42,897 bases of DNA from Bordetella parapertussis (GTDB lineage: Bacteria > Pseudomonadota > Gammaproteobacteria > Burkholderiales > Burkholderiaceae_C), in the NCBI GenBank assembly GCA_945878355.1, contig CAMCTC010000037.1:1-42897 (forward strand), in the 5' to 3' direction. A program made the position numbers and the translations under genes. The notes beneath the pieces are model-generated. The model did no database searches. It saw only the letters and a program-made list of their open reading frames with translations, and had not been told where the DNA came from. Shown one piece after another: positions 11,210-20,168 of this stretch; within the stretch, counting starts at the first letter, position 1, and the number at the start of each line of letters is the position of its first letter.

Positions 11210-11509
11210 ATGACCTGCGCCTACATCATCGTCCAGAGCAAGATCAGCGACCCTGAGCGATTCAAGCAGTACATGGCGAGCGCGCCGGCGGCGGTGGCTG
11301 CTGCCGGCGGCGAATACCTGGCCCGGGGTGGCCGGCTGGCGGTGCTCGAAGGCGACTGGCAGCCCACGCGCATCACCTTGCTGCGCTTCCCCAGCTTCGA
11401 GCAGGCCCAGGCCTTCTACGACAGCGAGATGTACCGCGCGGCGCGCTTGCTGCGCCTGGGGACGACCGACCTTTTCGACATGATCGTGACCGAGGGCACG
11501 CCCGACTGA
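11210..11509 (+). CDS. DUF1330 domain protein
   Basis: A 99-residue protein of the small dimeric alpha/beta-barrel (ferredoxin-like) DUF1330 family. It starts MTCAYIIVQSKISDPERF, followed by the typical GGEYLARGG and LLRFPSFEQAQAFYDSEMY. The ATG at 11210 is chosen; the frame opens further up within the hairpin repeat, which is unlikely to be coding. This family commonly sits between kdsA and eno in Burkholderiales. Enzymatic role unknown; cytoplasmic. Confidence 0.9.
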   Translation: MTCAYIIVQSKISDPERFKQYMASAPAAVAAAGGEYLARGGRLAVLEGDWQPTRITLLRFPSFEQAQAFYDSEMYRAARLLRLGTTDLFDMIVTEGTPD

Positions 11510-12877
<1,368 letters not shown>

Positions 12878-12897
12878 CCCTCAAGCTCGTCCAACCG

Positions 12898-13173
12898 ATG
12901 CGCCCGGTCACCGTCGCCTTGTTGCTGCTGATGGCAGCCGTGCACGCCGGCTTGTGGCTTGGCGATGCCGGGCTGCCGCAGGTGATGAAGCTGCAAGCCC
13001 AACTCGAAGCACAGCGGCAACGCAACACCAGCCAGCTGCGCGCCAATGAGCGGCTGGTCGCCGAAATAGAAGACCTGCGGCAAGGGCTGGAGATGGTGGA
13101 AGAACGGGCCCGCGCCGACCTCGGCATGATCAAGCCCGACGAGATGCTGGTGCAGTACGCACCTCGGCGTTGA
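12898..13173 (+). CDS. ftsB: Cell division protein FtsB
   Basis: Small bitopic divisome protein that pairs with FtsL and FtsQ to activate septal peptidoglycan synthesis. The 91 residues include one N-terminal membrane span (VTVALLLLMAAVHAGLWLG), a periplasmic coiled coil (about residues 28-65, QLEAQRQRNTSQLRANERL...) and the conserved ERARADLGMIKPDE motif. Length and placement behind eno support the call. Intact. Confidence 0.93.
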   Translation: MRPVTVALLLLMAAVHAGLWLGDAGLPQVMKLQAQLEAQRQRNTSQLRANERLVAEIEDLRQGLEMVEERARADLGMIKPDEMLVQYAPRR

Positions 13174-13210
13174 TCGCCCGCCGGCCGCGCGCGGCCTGTG
13201 CTGCCCGACG

Positions 13211-13849
13211 ATGAACGAGCTGCTGGTCCTCTCAGCGCCGCTGCTCGTGCCCGCCTTCAACTGGGCCGGCAGCGACATCAGCTGGCTCGAGATCGTGGCC
13301 TTGCTGCTGGCGCTGGCGATGGTGGTCTGCAATCTTCGCGTCAACCCGATCGGCTGGCCGCTGGCCATCGCCAGTTCGGGGCTGTATGGGCTGCTGTTCC
13401 TGCACAGCAAGCTCTACGGCGAGGCGGCATTGCAGCTTGTCTTCATCGTGCTCGGTGCCTGGGGTTGGTGGCAATGGCTGCGCGGCACTGCCGAAGGGGC
13501 TCGCCTGCAAGTCAGAACCCTGGCGCCACGCCAGCGCTGGGCGACGCTGGTGCTGACGCTGGCCGCCTGGCCGCTGCTGGGCGCCACACTGGCGCGAATC
13601 ACCGACAGCGATGTGCCCTACCTCGACGCGCTGCCCACCGTTGGCAGCCTGGCTGGACAATACCTGCTGGGGCGCAAGTGGGTTGACAACTGGCCGGTCT
13701 GGGTCGCTGTCAACATCGTCAGTGTGCTGTTGTTTGCCGTCAAAGGGCTGTGGTTGACGGCGTTGCTGTATGCGTTGTTCGCGCTGCTGGCGCTGCTGGG
13801 CTGGCGTTCCTGGGCCAGGATGCTACCGGCAGCCAGGCCGAGCGCATGA
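13211..13849 (+). CDS. pnuC: Nicotinamide riboside transporter PnuC
   Basis: A 212-residue inner-membrane protein with about seven hydrophobic segments. PnuC signatures are visible: NWAGSDISWLEIVALLL, a W-W-Q-W core in GAWGWWQWLRG, and a C-terminal WVDNWPVWVAVNIVSV motif, where the W-N/W-V residues line the substrate path. It imports nicotinamide riboside, which is trapped by phosphorylation. The stop overlaps the start of the NadR-type kinase gene (ATGA), fitting uptake coupled to phosphorylation. Confidence 0.93.
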   Translation: MNELLVLSAPLLVPAFNWAGSDISWLEIVALLLALAMVVCNLRVNPIGWPLAIASSGLYGLLFLHSKLYGEAALQLVFIVLGAWGWWQWLRGTAEGARLQVRTLAPRQRWATLVLTLAAWPLLGATLARITDSDVPYLDALPTVGSLAGQYLLGRKWVDNWPVWVAVNIVSVLLFAVKGLWLTALLYALFALLALLGWRSWARMLPAARPSA

Positions 13850-14523
13850 CGCTGCGCATCGCCATCGTCGGCGCCGAGAGCACCGGCAAGACCGCACTGG
13901 CCCAGGCACTGGCTGAGCGAGTCGCAGACTTGAGCGGGCTGCGCTGCACCTGGGTCGGCGAGTGGCTGCGGAGTTGGTGCGAGCGCGAAGGCCGAACGCC
14001 CAGGCCCGACGAGCAGGCCGCGATCGCGCAGCACCAGCAGAGCTTGATCGAGCTCGCCGCCGCGAATCACGAACTGGTGGTTTGCGACACCACGGCGCTG
14101 ATGACCGCGGTGTACAGCGACATGCTGTTCGATGACCGCAGCCTGGTCGCTTACGCGATCGAACAGCAACGCCGCTGCGAGCTCACATTGCTGACCGCGC
14201 TAGACATCGATTGGGTTGCCGACGGCCTGCAGCGCGACGGGCCGCAGGTGCGAGAACCCGTGGACAACCGGCTGCGCGCGCTGTTGATCGGCCACCGGCT
14301 GCCGTGGTCGCTGGTGGCCGGTCGCGGTGCGGCGCGAGTCGAGTCGGCCGTCGATGCGCTGGCGCCGCTGCTGCGCAGCAGTTCCGGCACCAAGACCGGC
14401 ATGTTCACCCGGCTGGCCGAGCGCGACGCCGCCCAGCCGGTCTGGCAACAAAACTGCGACAACTGCGACTCGCCTGAATGCGAGCACGCGCTGATGCGTC
14501 AGAGGCACTCGGCCGATGAATGA
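13846..14523 (+). CDS. NadR-type ribosylnicotinamide kinase (AAA/P-loop ATPase)
   Basis: A 225-residue P-loop kinase. Walker A is GAESTGKT (residues 8-15), followed by VGEWLRSWCEREGR and a Walker B-like VVCDTTALM, as in the C-terminal kinase domain of NadR. It probably phosphorylates nicotinamide riboside delivered by PnuC, giving NMN. The tail has a Cys cluster (CDNCDSPECEH), which I recall in other Burkholderiales homologues and which may bind zinc. The ATG at 13846 overlaps the pnuC stop. The last 12 bp overlap the remnant of a ParE toxin gene on the other strand. Confidence 0.85.
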   Translation: MTLRIAIVGAESTGKTALAQALAERVADLSGLRCTWVGEWLRSWCEREGRTPRPDEQAAIAQHQQSLIELAAANHELVVCDTTALMTAVYSDMLFDDRSLVAYAIEQQRRCELTLLTALDIDWVADGLQRDGPQVREPVDNRLRALLIGHRLPWSLVAGRGAARVESAVDALAPLLRSSSGTKTGMFTRLAERDAAQPVWQQNCDNCDSPECEHALMRQRHSADE

Positions 14524-14580
14524 GAGCAAGACCAGTTGCTCCAACGCCTCCGGCGTGAAGACGACCTCGTGCTGCATCAC
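14512..14580 (-). pseudogene. parE-type toxin remnant (N-terminus only)
   Basis: About 23 residues survive (MQHEVVFTPEALEQLVLL...), which match the start of RelE/ParE toxins (x-V-x-F-T-P-E-A-x-x-Q-L). The similarity stops where the sequence enters the 3' end of the NadR-type gene. Its GTG/ATG start overlaps the stop of the antitoxin remnant, the usual parD-parE coupling. Non-functional. Confidence 0.6.
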
Positions 14581-14776
14581 GCCTTTGCAGCGGACTTCTT
14601 GTGTTCTGCTGCGAGCCTGGCTCGCACCTTGGCCATCGGCACTGCCCGCGCCGGGCTGGCCTTGAGCGCGTCATAGGCTGACCCACGGACTGCGACAGCC
14701 AGTTCTCCATCGCGCGGTCCCGCGCCATCAACACGCGCAAGCCGTCGCGGATGACTTCGCTTTCGGTTGCGTGCTC
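14577..14776 (-). pseudogene. parD-type antitoxin remnant, frameshifted
   Basis: One frame reads TESEVIRDGLRVLMARDRA followed by MENWL, the ribbon-helix-helix and linker part of ParD/CC2985-type antitoxins. Near 14697 similarity jumps to another frame that reads SAYDALKASPARAVPMAKVR and ends RLAAEHKKSAAKA, the usual antitoxin C-terminus. So there is a frameshift, and the first DNA-binding strand is also missing. The remnant fills most of the gap between the NadR-type gene and the MocR gene. Confidence 0.6.
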
Positions 14777-14816
14777 CGGCCGGGCTGAAGCTGCGACCAC
14801 GCAAGCTGCGCAAGGG

Positions 14817-16256
14817 TCAGCGGCCCGCGCTCGCCGCCAAGCTGGCCAGTTCCCCCACGCGGCGCAGCGCATCGTCCACCCGGGCATCCCCGGGATGACC
14901 CACGTTCAGCCGCAGGTGGTGCACGAAGCGCCGGTCGGCCGAGAACAGCACGCCTGGCGCTGTGCTGATGCCCTGCGCCATCGCCTGGTGGTGCAGGGCC
15001 AGCGCATCGACAGCGGCCGGCAGCTCCAGCCACAGAAAGTAGCCGCCCGCCGGTCGCGTGACACGGGTGCCGGCCGGGAAGTGCCGCTCGATCAAACGGC
15101 GGGCGCGCTGCTGCTCGACGGCCAGCGCGGCGCGCAGCTGGCGCAGGTGGCGGTCGTAGCCGCCCTGGGCCAGGTAGTCGGCGATGGCCAGCTGCGGCGG
15201 CAGCGCGGTGGCCAGCGAACTCATCATCTTCAGCCGCTGCACCGTCGCCGCAAACCGGCCTGCCGCCGCCCAGCCCACGCGGTAGCCGGGCGCCAGGCAC
15301 TTGCTGAACGATGCGCAATGCAGCACACCGCCAGTCTGGTCGAAGGCCTTGGCCGGCGGCGGGCGGCGCACGTCGGCGTACAACTCACCGTACACATCGT
15401 CCTCGATCAGCGGCACGCCGTGCTGCGCCAGCAGCGCCACCAGCGCCTGTTTGCGCGCGGGCGGCATCAGCGCACCCAAGGGGTTCTGCAGGCTGGGCAT
15501 GAACCAGCAGGCTGCGACCTTCTGGTCCGCCAGCAAGGGGGCCAGTGCGTCGAGGTTCACCCCCGTCTGCGGGTCGGTGGCCACCTCCACGGCCTTCAGG
15601 TTCAGTCGCTCCAGCGCCTGCAATGCAGCGTAGAAGGTGGGGCTTTCCACCACCACCACATCACCCGGCTGGGTGACGGCCTGCAGGCACAGGTTGAGCG
15701 CCTCCATCGCGCCGTTGGTGATCACCAGTTCGTCCTCGGCCAGCGGAACGCCCTGCAGCGCATAGCGCCGCCGCAGGGCCTGGCGCAGTTCCGGGTCGCC
15801 GGCCGTCAGCGCACTGGTGATCTGTGCGGGCTTGAGCCGCCGCATGGCCCGCGCACCGCTGCGCGCCAGCGCATCGAACGGGAACAAGTGAGCCGCCGGA
15901 AAGGCCGAGCCAAGCGGCACGACGGCCGTATCGCGGGTCGACTCCAGCAGCCCGAAGGCCAGCGCACTGACGCTCACTGCCGTGACCCCGGCCTGAGGCA
16001 CAGCGGCCTTGGGCAGCGCGCGCGCGGGCCGCTTGTGCGCCCGCACGTAGAAGCCCGAGCGCGGCCGCGCCTCGATCAGGCCCCGCGTCTCCAGCAGCCC
16101 GTAGGCCTGGAACACGGTGGACGGACTGATGCCGCGCCGCTGGCAGGTCTGGCGCACCGATGGCAGGCGCTCGCCAGGCTGCAGCAGGCCATCGCGCATG
16201 GCTTGCGCCATCTCGTCGGCCAGCTGCTCGTATCGGGTGGCACCGCGGTCGGGCAT
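14817..16256 (-). CDS. MocR/PdxR-type transcriptional regulator (GntR HTH + aminotransferase fold)
   Basis: A 479-residue two-domain regulator. Residues 1-75 are a GntR winged helix (LADEMAQAMRDGLLQPGERLP, then GISPSTVFQAYGLLE and GLIEARPRSGFYV). Residues about 110-470 are a PLP-dependent aminotransferase class I fold with NGAMEAL, the Asp-Tyr region IEDDVYGELY, and the PLP lysine in SFSKCLAPGYRVGW. Such proteins sense PLP or amino compounds and often regulate a divergent gene; the divergent neighbour here is a cytochrome c gene 68 bp away. Effector and target unknown. Confidence 0.9.
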   Translation of the reverse strand: MPDRGATRYEQLADEMAQAMRDGLLQPGERLPSVRQTCQRRGISPSTVFQAYGLLETRGLIEARPRSGFYVRAHKRPARALPKAAVPQAGVTAVSVSALAFGLLESTRDTAVVPLGSAFPAAHLFPFDALARSGARAMRRLKPAQITSALTAGDPELRQALRRRYALQGVPLAEDELVITNGAMEALNLCLQAVTQPGDVVVVESPTFYAALQALERLNLKAVEVATDPQTGVNLDALAPLLADQKVAACWFMPSLQNPLGALMPPARKQALVALLAQHGVPLIEDDVYGELYADVRRPPPAKAFDQTGGVLHCASFSKCLAPGYRVGWAAAGRFAATVQRLKMMSSLATALPPQLAIADYLAQGGYDRHLRQLRAALAVEQQRARRLIERHFPAGTRVTRPAGGYFLWLELPAAVDALALHHQAMAQGISTAPGVLFSADRRFVHHLRLNVGHPGDARVDDALRRVGELASLAASAGR

Positions 16257-16323
16257 CTGATCTGGTTGAAGTAGGCAGAAACTGAATCTTACAGATCAGA
16301 CCAGGACTGGCGAACATCCAGCC

Positions 16324-17241
16324 ATGTGCACAGCACCTGTTCTCTCCCGCGCTCGCAGCCTGGTCGCTCTGGGTTGTTCCGCCTTGGCCAACGTGGTGGG
16401 CAGCGGACTGCTGCGGATCGCCTTGCCCCTCGCAACTGTCGTTCCCTACCTGCGCGCCGTGCTGTGGAGCTTCCTCGGCATCCGCCAGCGTGAGAGCGCC
16501 ACCGCCGAGCAGCAGCGTCTGCGGCCGCTGCCGCTGATCGCCACGGCGCTGGCGCTGGTGGTCGTCTTCGTGCTGCTGCTGGTCGCACTGGCCTCCAGCG
16601 CCACGGCGGCCAAGGCCGTGCCAGACACACTGGCTCAGCGTGCGCTGGCCTGCACCGGCTGTCACGGGTCACAAGGCCGGGCCACGCCGCTGGGCTACCT
16701 GCCGCGCATTGCGGGCAAGCCTGCCGGTTACCTGGCAGCGCAGCTGCGGGCCTTCCGCGACGGCCAGCGCCAACAAGACGCCATGGCTCGGCTGCTGGTC
16801 CATCTGGGCGACGACTATCTGGCCGAACTGGCCGGCCACTTCGCCGCCTTGCAGCTGCCCTACCCAGCACCCGCGCCCACCCGGGGCACGGACGCCTCAC
16901 GCGCGCTGGGCCAGCGGCTGGTTCAGCAAGGCGATGCTGCCCGGAATATTCCCGCCTGCGTTGGCTGCCATGGCACGGCCATGACCGGTGTCGAACCAGC
17001 TATTCCGGGGCTGCTGGGCCTGCCGCGTGACTATCTGGTGGCCCAGCTCGGCGCCTGGCGCACCGGGATGCGGGCCGCCCAAAAGCCGGATTGCATGGCC
17101 ACGCTGGCGCAGCGCCTGCAGCCGCAGGACATCACGGCCGTGGCTGACTGGCTGGCGGCACAGCCGCTGCCGGCAAGCACCAGTGCCGCGCCAAGACCTC
17201 CCTCCACCTGGCCCATGCCCTGCGGCAGCACCGCACCATGA
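16324..17241 (+). CDS. DUF2970-cytochrome c fusion protein (diheme)
   Basis: A 305-residue protein with two parts. Residues about 40-95 (AVLWSFLGIRQRES, then a long hydrophobic segment) match DUF2970, a one-span inner-membrane protein found near cytochrome oxidase genes. Directly after the span come two class I cytochrome c domains with heme motifs CTGCH and CVGCH, each followed by YL-AQLxAxxxGxR as in cytochrome c4. The DUF2970 span probably doubles as the signal anchor. The start is uncertain: residues 1-40 may be over-extended, and GTG codons lie downstream. The stop overlaps a 21-codon ORF. Confidence 0.75.
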   Translation: MCTAPVLSRARSLVALGCSALANVVGSGLLRIALPLATVVPYLRAVLWSFLGIRQRESATAEQQRLRPLPLIATALALVVVFVLLLVALASSATAAKAVPDTLAQRALACTGCHGSQGRATPLGYLPRIAGKPAGYLAAQLRAFRDGQRQQDAMARLLVHLGDDYLAELAGHFAALQLPYPAPAPTRGTDASRALGQRLVQQGDAARNIPACVGCHGTAMTGVEPAIPGLLGLPRDYLVAQLGAWRTGMRAAQKPDCMATLAQRLQPQDITAVADWLAAQPLPASTSAAPRPPSTWPMPCGSTAP

Positions 17242-17303
17242 ACACCTCTGACGATCTGCCGCCTCTGCGTCTGTCCACCGTGGCCCGGAGCCTTATCGCG
17301 TGA
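17238..17303 (+). CDS. 21-residue coupled mini-ORF between two cytochrome genes
   Basis: The ATG overlaps the upstream cytochrome gene's stop (ATGA), and its TGA overlaps the GTG of the next cytochrome gene (GTGA). The peptide has no recognisable domain. It may be a translational relay, or the scar of a deleted gene whose start and stop overlaps were kept. Existence as a peptide is unproven. Confidence 0.35.
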   Translation: MNTSDDLPPLRLSTVARSLIA

Positions 17304-18598
17304 GCACCGCTTGTTCACCCGACACCCCGCGGCGCTGGTCAACAGCACGTCTGCTGGGTCTGGCGCTGCTGGGCATGCTGACAGCGGCTGCGGCGGCGGT
17401 GGTCTGGCTCAACCGCACAACCGACAACCCGCCGTCGCTGGTACGACGCGCAGATGCCGCCACCGTGGCACGTGGTGCCTACCTGGCCCGCGTGGGCAAC
17501 TGCGCGGCCTGCCACACTGCGCGTGGCGGTCAGGCCTATGCCGGTGGTCGCGGGCTGCCCACACCCTTCGGCATGGTCTACGCGGGCAACCTGACGCCGG
17601 ACGAGGACACAGGCCTGGGCCGCTGGAGTGCGGACGACTTCTGGCGCGCGCTGCACCATGGCCGCTCACGCGACGGCCGCCTGCTGACACCCGCGTTCCC
17701 GTACACCGCGTTCACACAGGTCAGCCGCGACGACAGCGACGCGCTGTACGCATACCTGCGCAGCCTGGCACCCGTGGCGCAGGCGGCCACCGCCAGCGGC
17801 TTGCGCTTTCCGTTCAACACCCAGGCCGCGTTGGCAGTGTGGCGGGCGCTGTACTTCAGACCCAAAGAGCCCGAGACACCGAGCGTGCCGGGTCAATCCG
17901 CCGAGTGGCAGCGCGGCGCCTACCTGGTGCGTGGGTTGGGCCACTGCGCCGCCTGCCATGCACCGCGCAACGCGCTGGGCGCCACGCAGAATGCCGACCG
18001 AATGCCCGGTGGCGCGCTGCCGCTGCAGCCCTGGTTCGCGCCAGACCTGGCACCGTTGCCCGACGTGCCTCTGGCCCGGCAACAGCAAGACCTGGTGGAC
18101 CTGCTGCGCACCGGAATGTCCTCCCATGCCACGGCGAGCGGTCCCATGGCCGAGGTGGTGGTCAGCAGCACCCAGCACTGGACCGATCAGGACTTGCGCG
18201 CGGCGGCGGTCTACTTGACCAGTCTGCCAGCAAGGCGGCCAACGGCCCCTCCACCCAGGCCGGTCGATACGGTCAACGCCGCACAGCATCAGCGGGGCCT
18301 GGCCCTGTACACCAACCATTGTGCGCAGTGCCATGGCGCGCAGGGCGAAGGGGCACCAGGCATCTACCCGCCCTTGGCGGGCAACCCCAGCGTCACGATG
18401 GCGGATGCGGGCAATGCGATGCAGGTCATTCGCCATGGTGGTTTCGCACCGGCCACGCGGGCCTATCCCAGGCCCTTCGGCATGCCACCGGCCGGGCTCA
18501 ACCACCAGGAACTCGCCGATGTGGCGACCTACATCCGCCAATCCTGGGGCAACCAGGCGAATGCCGTCACGGTGCTGGAGGCCATGCGCGCGCCGTGA
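17300..18598 (+). CDS. Triheme membrane-anchored cytochrome c
   Basis: A 432-residue protein with a GTG start (chosen for overlap with the mini-ORF stop). An N-terminal signal anchor (residues about 17-38, LLGLALLGMLTAAAAAVVWL) is followed by three cytochrome c domains with heme motifs CAACH, CAACH and CAQCH. The layout resembles the cytochrome c subunits of membrane-bound alcohol and gluconate dehydrogenases (F-G-x-x-Y-A-G-N-L-T-P and G-x-L-x-P-x-F-P-Y). It would pass electrons from a periplasmic dehydrogenase towards a terminal oxidase. No dehydrogenase gene is adjacent, so its donor is unknown. Confidence 0.88.
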   Translation: MSTACSPDTPRRWSTARLLGLALLGMLTAAAAAVVWLNRTTDNPPSLVRRADAATVARGAYLARVGNCAACHTARGGQAYAGGRGLPTPFGMVYAGNLTPDEDTGLGRWSADDFWRALHHGRSRDGRLLTPAFPYTAFTQVSRDDSDALYAYLRSLAPVAQAATASGLRFPFNTQAALAVWRALYFRPKEPETPSVPGQSAEWQRGAYLVRGLGHCAACHAPRNALGATQNADRMPGGALPLQPWFAPDLAPLPDVPLARQQQDLVDLLRTGMSSHATASGPMAEVVVSSTQHWTDQDLRAAAVYLTSLPARRPTAPPPRPVDTVNAAQHQRGLALYTNHCAQCHGAQGEGAPGIYPPLAGNPSVTMADAGNAMQVIRHGGFAPATRAYPRPFGMPPAGLNHQELADVATYIRQSWGNQANAVTVLEAMRAP

Positions 18599-18654
18599 TG
18601 CGGGCTGCACCCATTCTGTTCAGGCCTTCATCCGCTTTCATGAGAATCGGCACT

Positions 18655-18732
18655 CTCTCAAGCAAATGTGGCTTTGCCACTTTGCTTGACCCCACGGGGG
18701 GCGGCCGGCTTCGGCCGGCCTTGGGGCGCTCA
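18655..18732. repeat. Dispersed 79-bp palindromic repeat, copy 1
   Basis: One of three near-identical copies (others at 29936 and 30101). It is made of nested hairpins: AAGCAAA/TTTGCTT arms around GTGGC-ttt-GCCAC, then a C-run/G-run, then GGCCGG-cttc-GGCCGGCC. It lies between the convergent 3' ends of the triheme cytochrome and nrsF genes. It spans most of the non-coding gap 18599-18759. Confidence 0.85.
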
Positions 18733-18759
18733 GCAGTTGGCGCCGCGAACCCAAGCGGC

Positions 18760-19395
18760 TCACCAGCGCAGCACGCGAGGCCCGAGGACCGCGCCGACGG
18801 CACCGGTGAAGGCGATCCCCAGCGTGTACCAGACGGCCACGAACGCAGGCGAGGCCTCAGGACAGGACAACGAGTAGCCGAAGGCGCCCACCGAACCTGC
18901 AAGCAACCCCGCCGCGAACCCAGCTGCCCGGGGCCGCGTCGGGGCGAGGCCGCGCACCGCCCAGAGCGAGCCCGCCAGGGCGGGCAGGGACAGCACCAGC
19001 ACGCTCCATGGGCAGGTTGGCCACGATTCGCCGAGCAAGGCGTCCAGTCGGGCACCAGCCGGCGTCGAGGCCAGCGAGAAGCCGCCGACGACCACCATCG
19101 CCAGCAACACCAGCACTGTCACGCGACGTGGCAGTGCGATCGGCGCTGCGGGTCGCGACAGGCGCGCCGTCCACCAACCCGCAGCCAGCGCCAGAGCGCC
19201 GGCATAGGCCATCTTCGTCCACGGCACGGCGGTGGCGAACATCTGCGCAGGGATCGCGCCGAACCAGGCGATCGCGATCAGGGCGCTCACGAGCAGACCG
19301 GCGGCAGCCGCCGGAGACAGCCGCCGAGCGGCGAGCGCGCGCGGCACGGGGCCCGCGTCGCGGGCCAGCATGTCGATGAGGGCGTCGGTTTTCAT
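18760..19395 (-). CDS. nrsF: NrsF-family (DUF1109) anti-sigma factor
   Basis: A 211-residue integral membrane protein with six hydrophobic segments, beginning MKTDALIDMLARDAGPVPR. The L-I-x-x-L-A-x-D-x-x-P motif is the cytoplasmic segment of DUF1109/NrsF proteins. Two cysteines flanked by W-P-x-C-P-W and SLSCPEA correspond to the conserved pair implicated in sensing metals in Caulobacter NrsF (family knowledge). Its ATG overlaps the sigma factor stop. It should hold SigF at the membrane and release it on heavy-metal or oxidative stress. Confidence 0.88.
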   Translation of the reverse strand: MKTDALIDMLARDAGPVPRALAARRLSPAAAAGLLVSALIAIAWFGAIPAQMFATAVPWTKMAYAGALALAAGWWTARLSRPAAPIALPRRVTVLVLLAMVVVGGFSLASTPAGARLDALLGESWPTCPWSVLVLSLPALAGSLWAVRGLAPTRPRAAGFAAGLLAGSVGAFGYSLSCPEASPAFVAVWYTLGIAFTGAVGAVLGPRVLRW

Positions 19396-20027
19396 TTCAA
19401 TCGTTCATGAGCGGCCCGGCCCATGCCCGGATCGGCGGAGCGGAGTTGCGGGCGCTCGTCGCCGCTGGTGTCACCTCGAACCAGCGCCGCCAGGCGTTTC
19501 AGGCCCCGGTGAACTTGCACCTTGATGGCCGACTCGGATGCGCCGGTGCGGGCGGCCGCCTCGGCGACCGACAAGCCCTCGAGCTTGGTCAGCACAATGG
19601 CCTGGCGCTGCGCCTGGGGCAACGCATCGAACAGCGTCTCCAGGTCCCGCCGCGCGCCGCCGTCGTCGGGCTCCGCCGCCAGCAACTGCTCGTCCACGTC
19701 GTCAATGGCGTCGTGCAGGCTGTCGCGCCGGCCGCGCCGGCGCCACAGGTCAACCAGCTTGTGGCGTGCAATCGCCACCGCCCAGGCGCTGACGGGCAGC
19801 TTAGGGTCGTAGGTGCCACGTTGCAGATGCAGGGCCAACAGCGTCTCCTGAACCAAGTCCTCCACCTCATCGGGCAAGCCCGAAAGGCGGCGCTTCAAAT
19901 ACGAGCGCAGTCGCGATGCCAGCAGCCGCAGCGCTTGCCGGTAGGCTGCGTCATCCCCCGACTGTGCACGCAGCCACAGCGGCTTGAGGGCTGACTCGAA
20001 GTCGCCAGGGCTGTCGTCAACAGACAT
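19392..20027 (-). CDS. sigF: ECF RNA polymerase sigma factor, SigF type
   Basis: A 211-residue sigma-70 family member with only regions 2 and 4. Region 2 includes LPDEVEDLVQETLLALHLQR and AWAVAIARHKLVDLWRRRGR; region 4 includes LPQAQRQAIVLTKLEGLSVA and a helix-turn-helix reading ASESAIKVQVHRGLKRL. Sequence and pairing with NrsF place it with Caulobacter SigF, which answers chromate, cadmium and similar stress. The ATG at 20027 is the only reasonable start; the next in-frame TTG is about 45 codons in. The conserved GTAACC-N16-CGAA motif ends directly at this ATG. Confidence 0.9.
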   Translation of the reverse strand: MSVDDSPGDFESALKPLWLRAQSGDDAAYRQALRLLASRLRSYLKRRLSGLPDEVEDLVQETLLALHLQRGTYDPKLPVSAWAVAIARHKLVDLWRRRGRRDSLHDAIDDVDEQLLAAEPDDGGARRDLETLFDALPQAQRQAIVLTKLEGLSVAEAAARTGASESAIKVQVHRGLKRLAALVRGDTSGDERPQLRSADPGMGRAAHERLK

Positions 20028-20053
20028 TTCGCGGCTCAGGGCCCTCTGGTTAC
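20028..20053 (-). promoter_or_regulatory. SigF-type promoter motif at sigF
   Basis: On the minus strand, GTAACC (20053-20048), 16 bp, then CGAA (20031-20028), a perfect match to the SigF promoter form known from Caulobacter. It suggests autoregulation. The -10 element touches the sigF ATG, so a transcript starting 6-8 bp downstream would miss the start codon. Confidence 0.6.
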
Positions 20054-20119
20054 ACCGGCCCGAATCTAGGCCCTCAGGTGGGTCAGTTCGACGGGTTCGT
20101 CGTCCATTGTGCCGGCCAT

Positions 20120-20145
20120 GTAACCGAGACCGCTGCAGGTGCGAA
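20120..20145 (+). promoter_or_regulatory. SigF-type promoter for the NlpC/P60-like gene
   Basis: GTAACC (20120-20125), exactly 16 bp, then CGAA (20142-20145). Transcription would start near 20152, giving a leader of about 17 nt before the ATG at 20169. It is divergent from the motif at sigF, with 66 bp between the two -35 elements. Confidence 0.75.
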
Positions 20146-20168
20146 TGACCGGGCAAGCAGCGACCACC

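Noticed and set aside
14751..16274. Long plus-strand open frame opposite the MocR-type gene
   Set aside because: Antisense shadow with Arg/Gln/His-rich filler; the minus strand encodes a clear GntR-aminotransferase protein.
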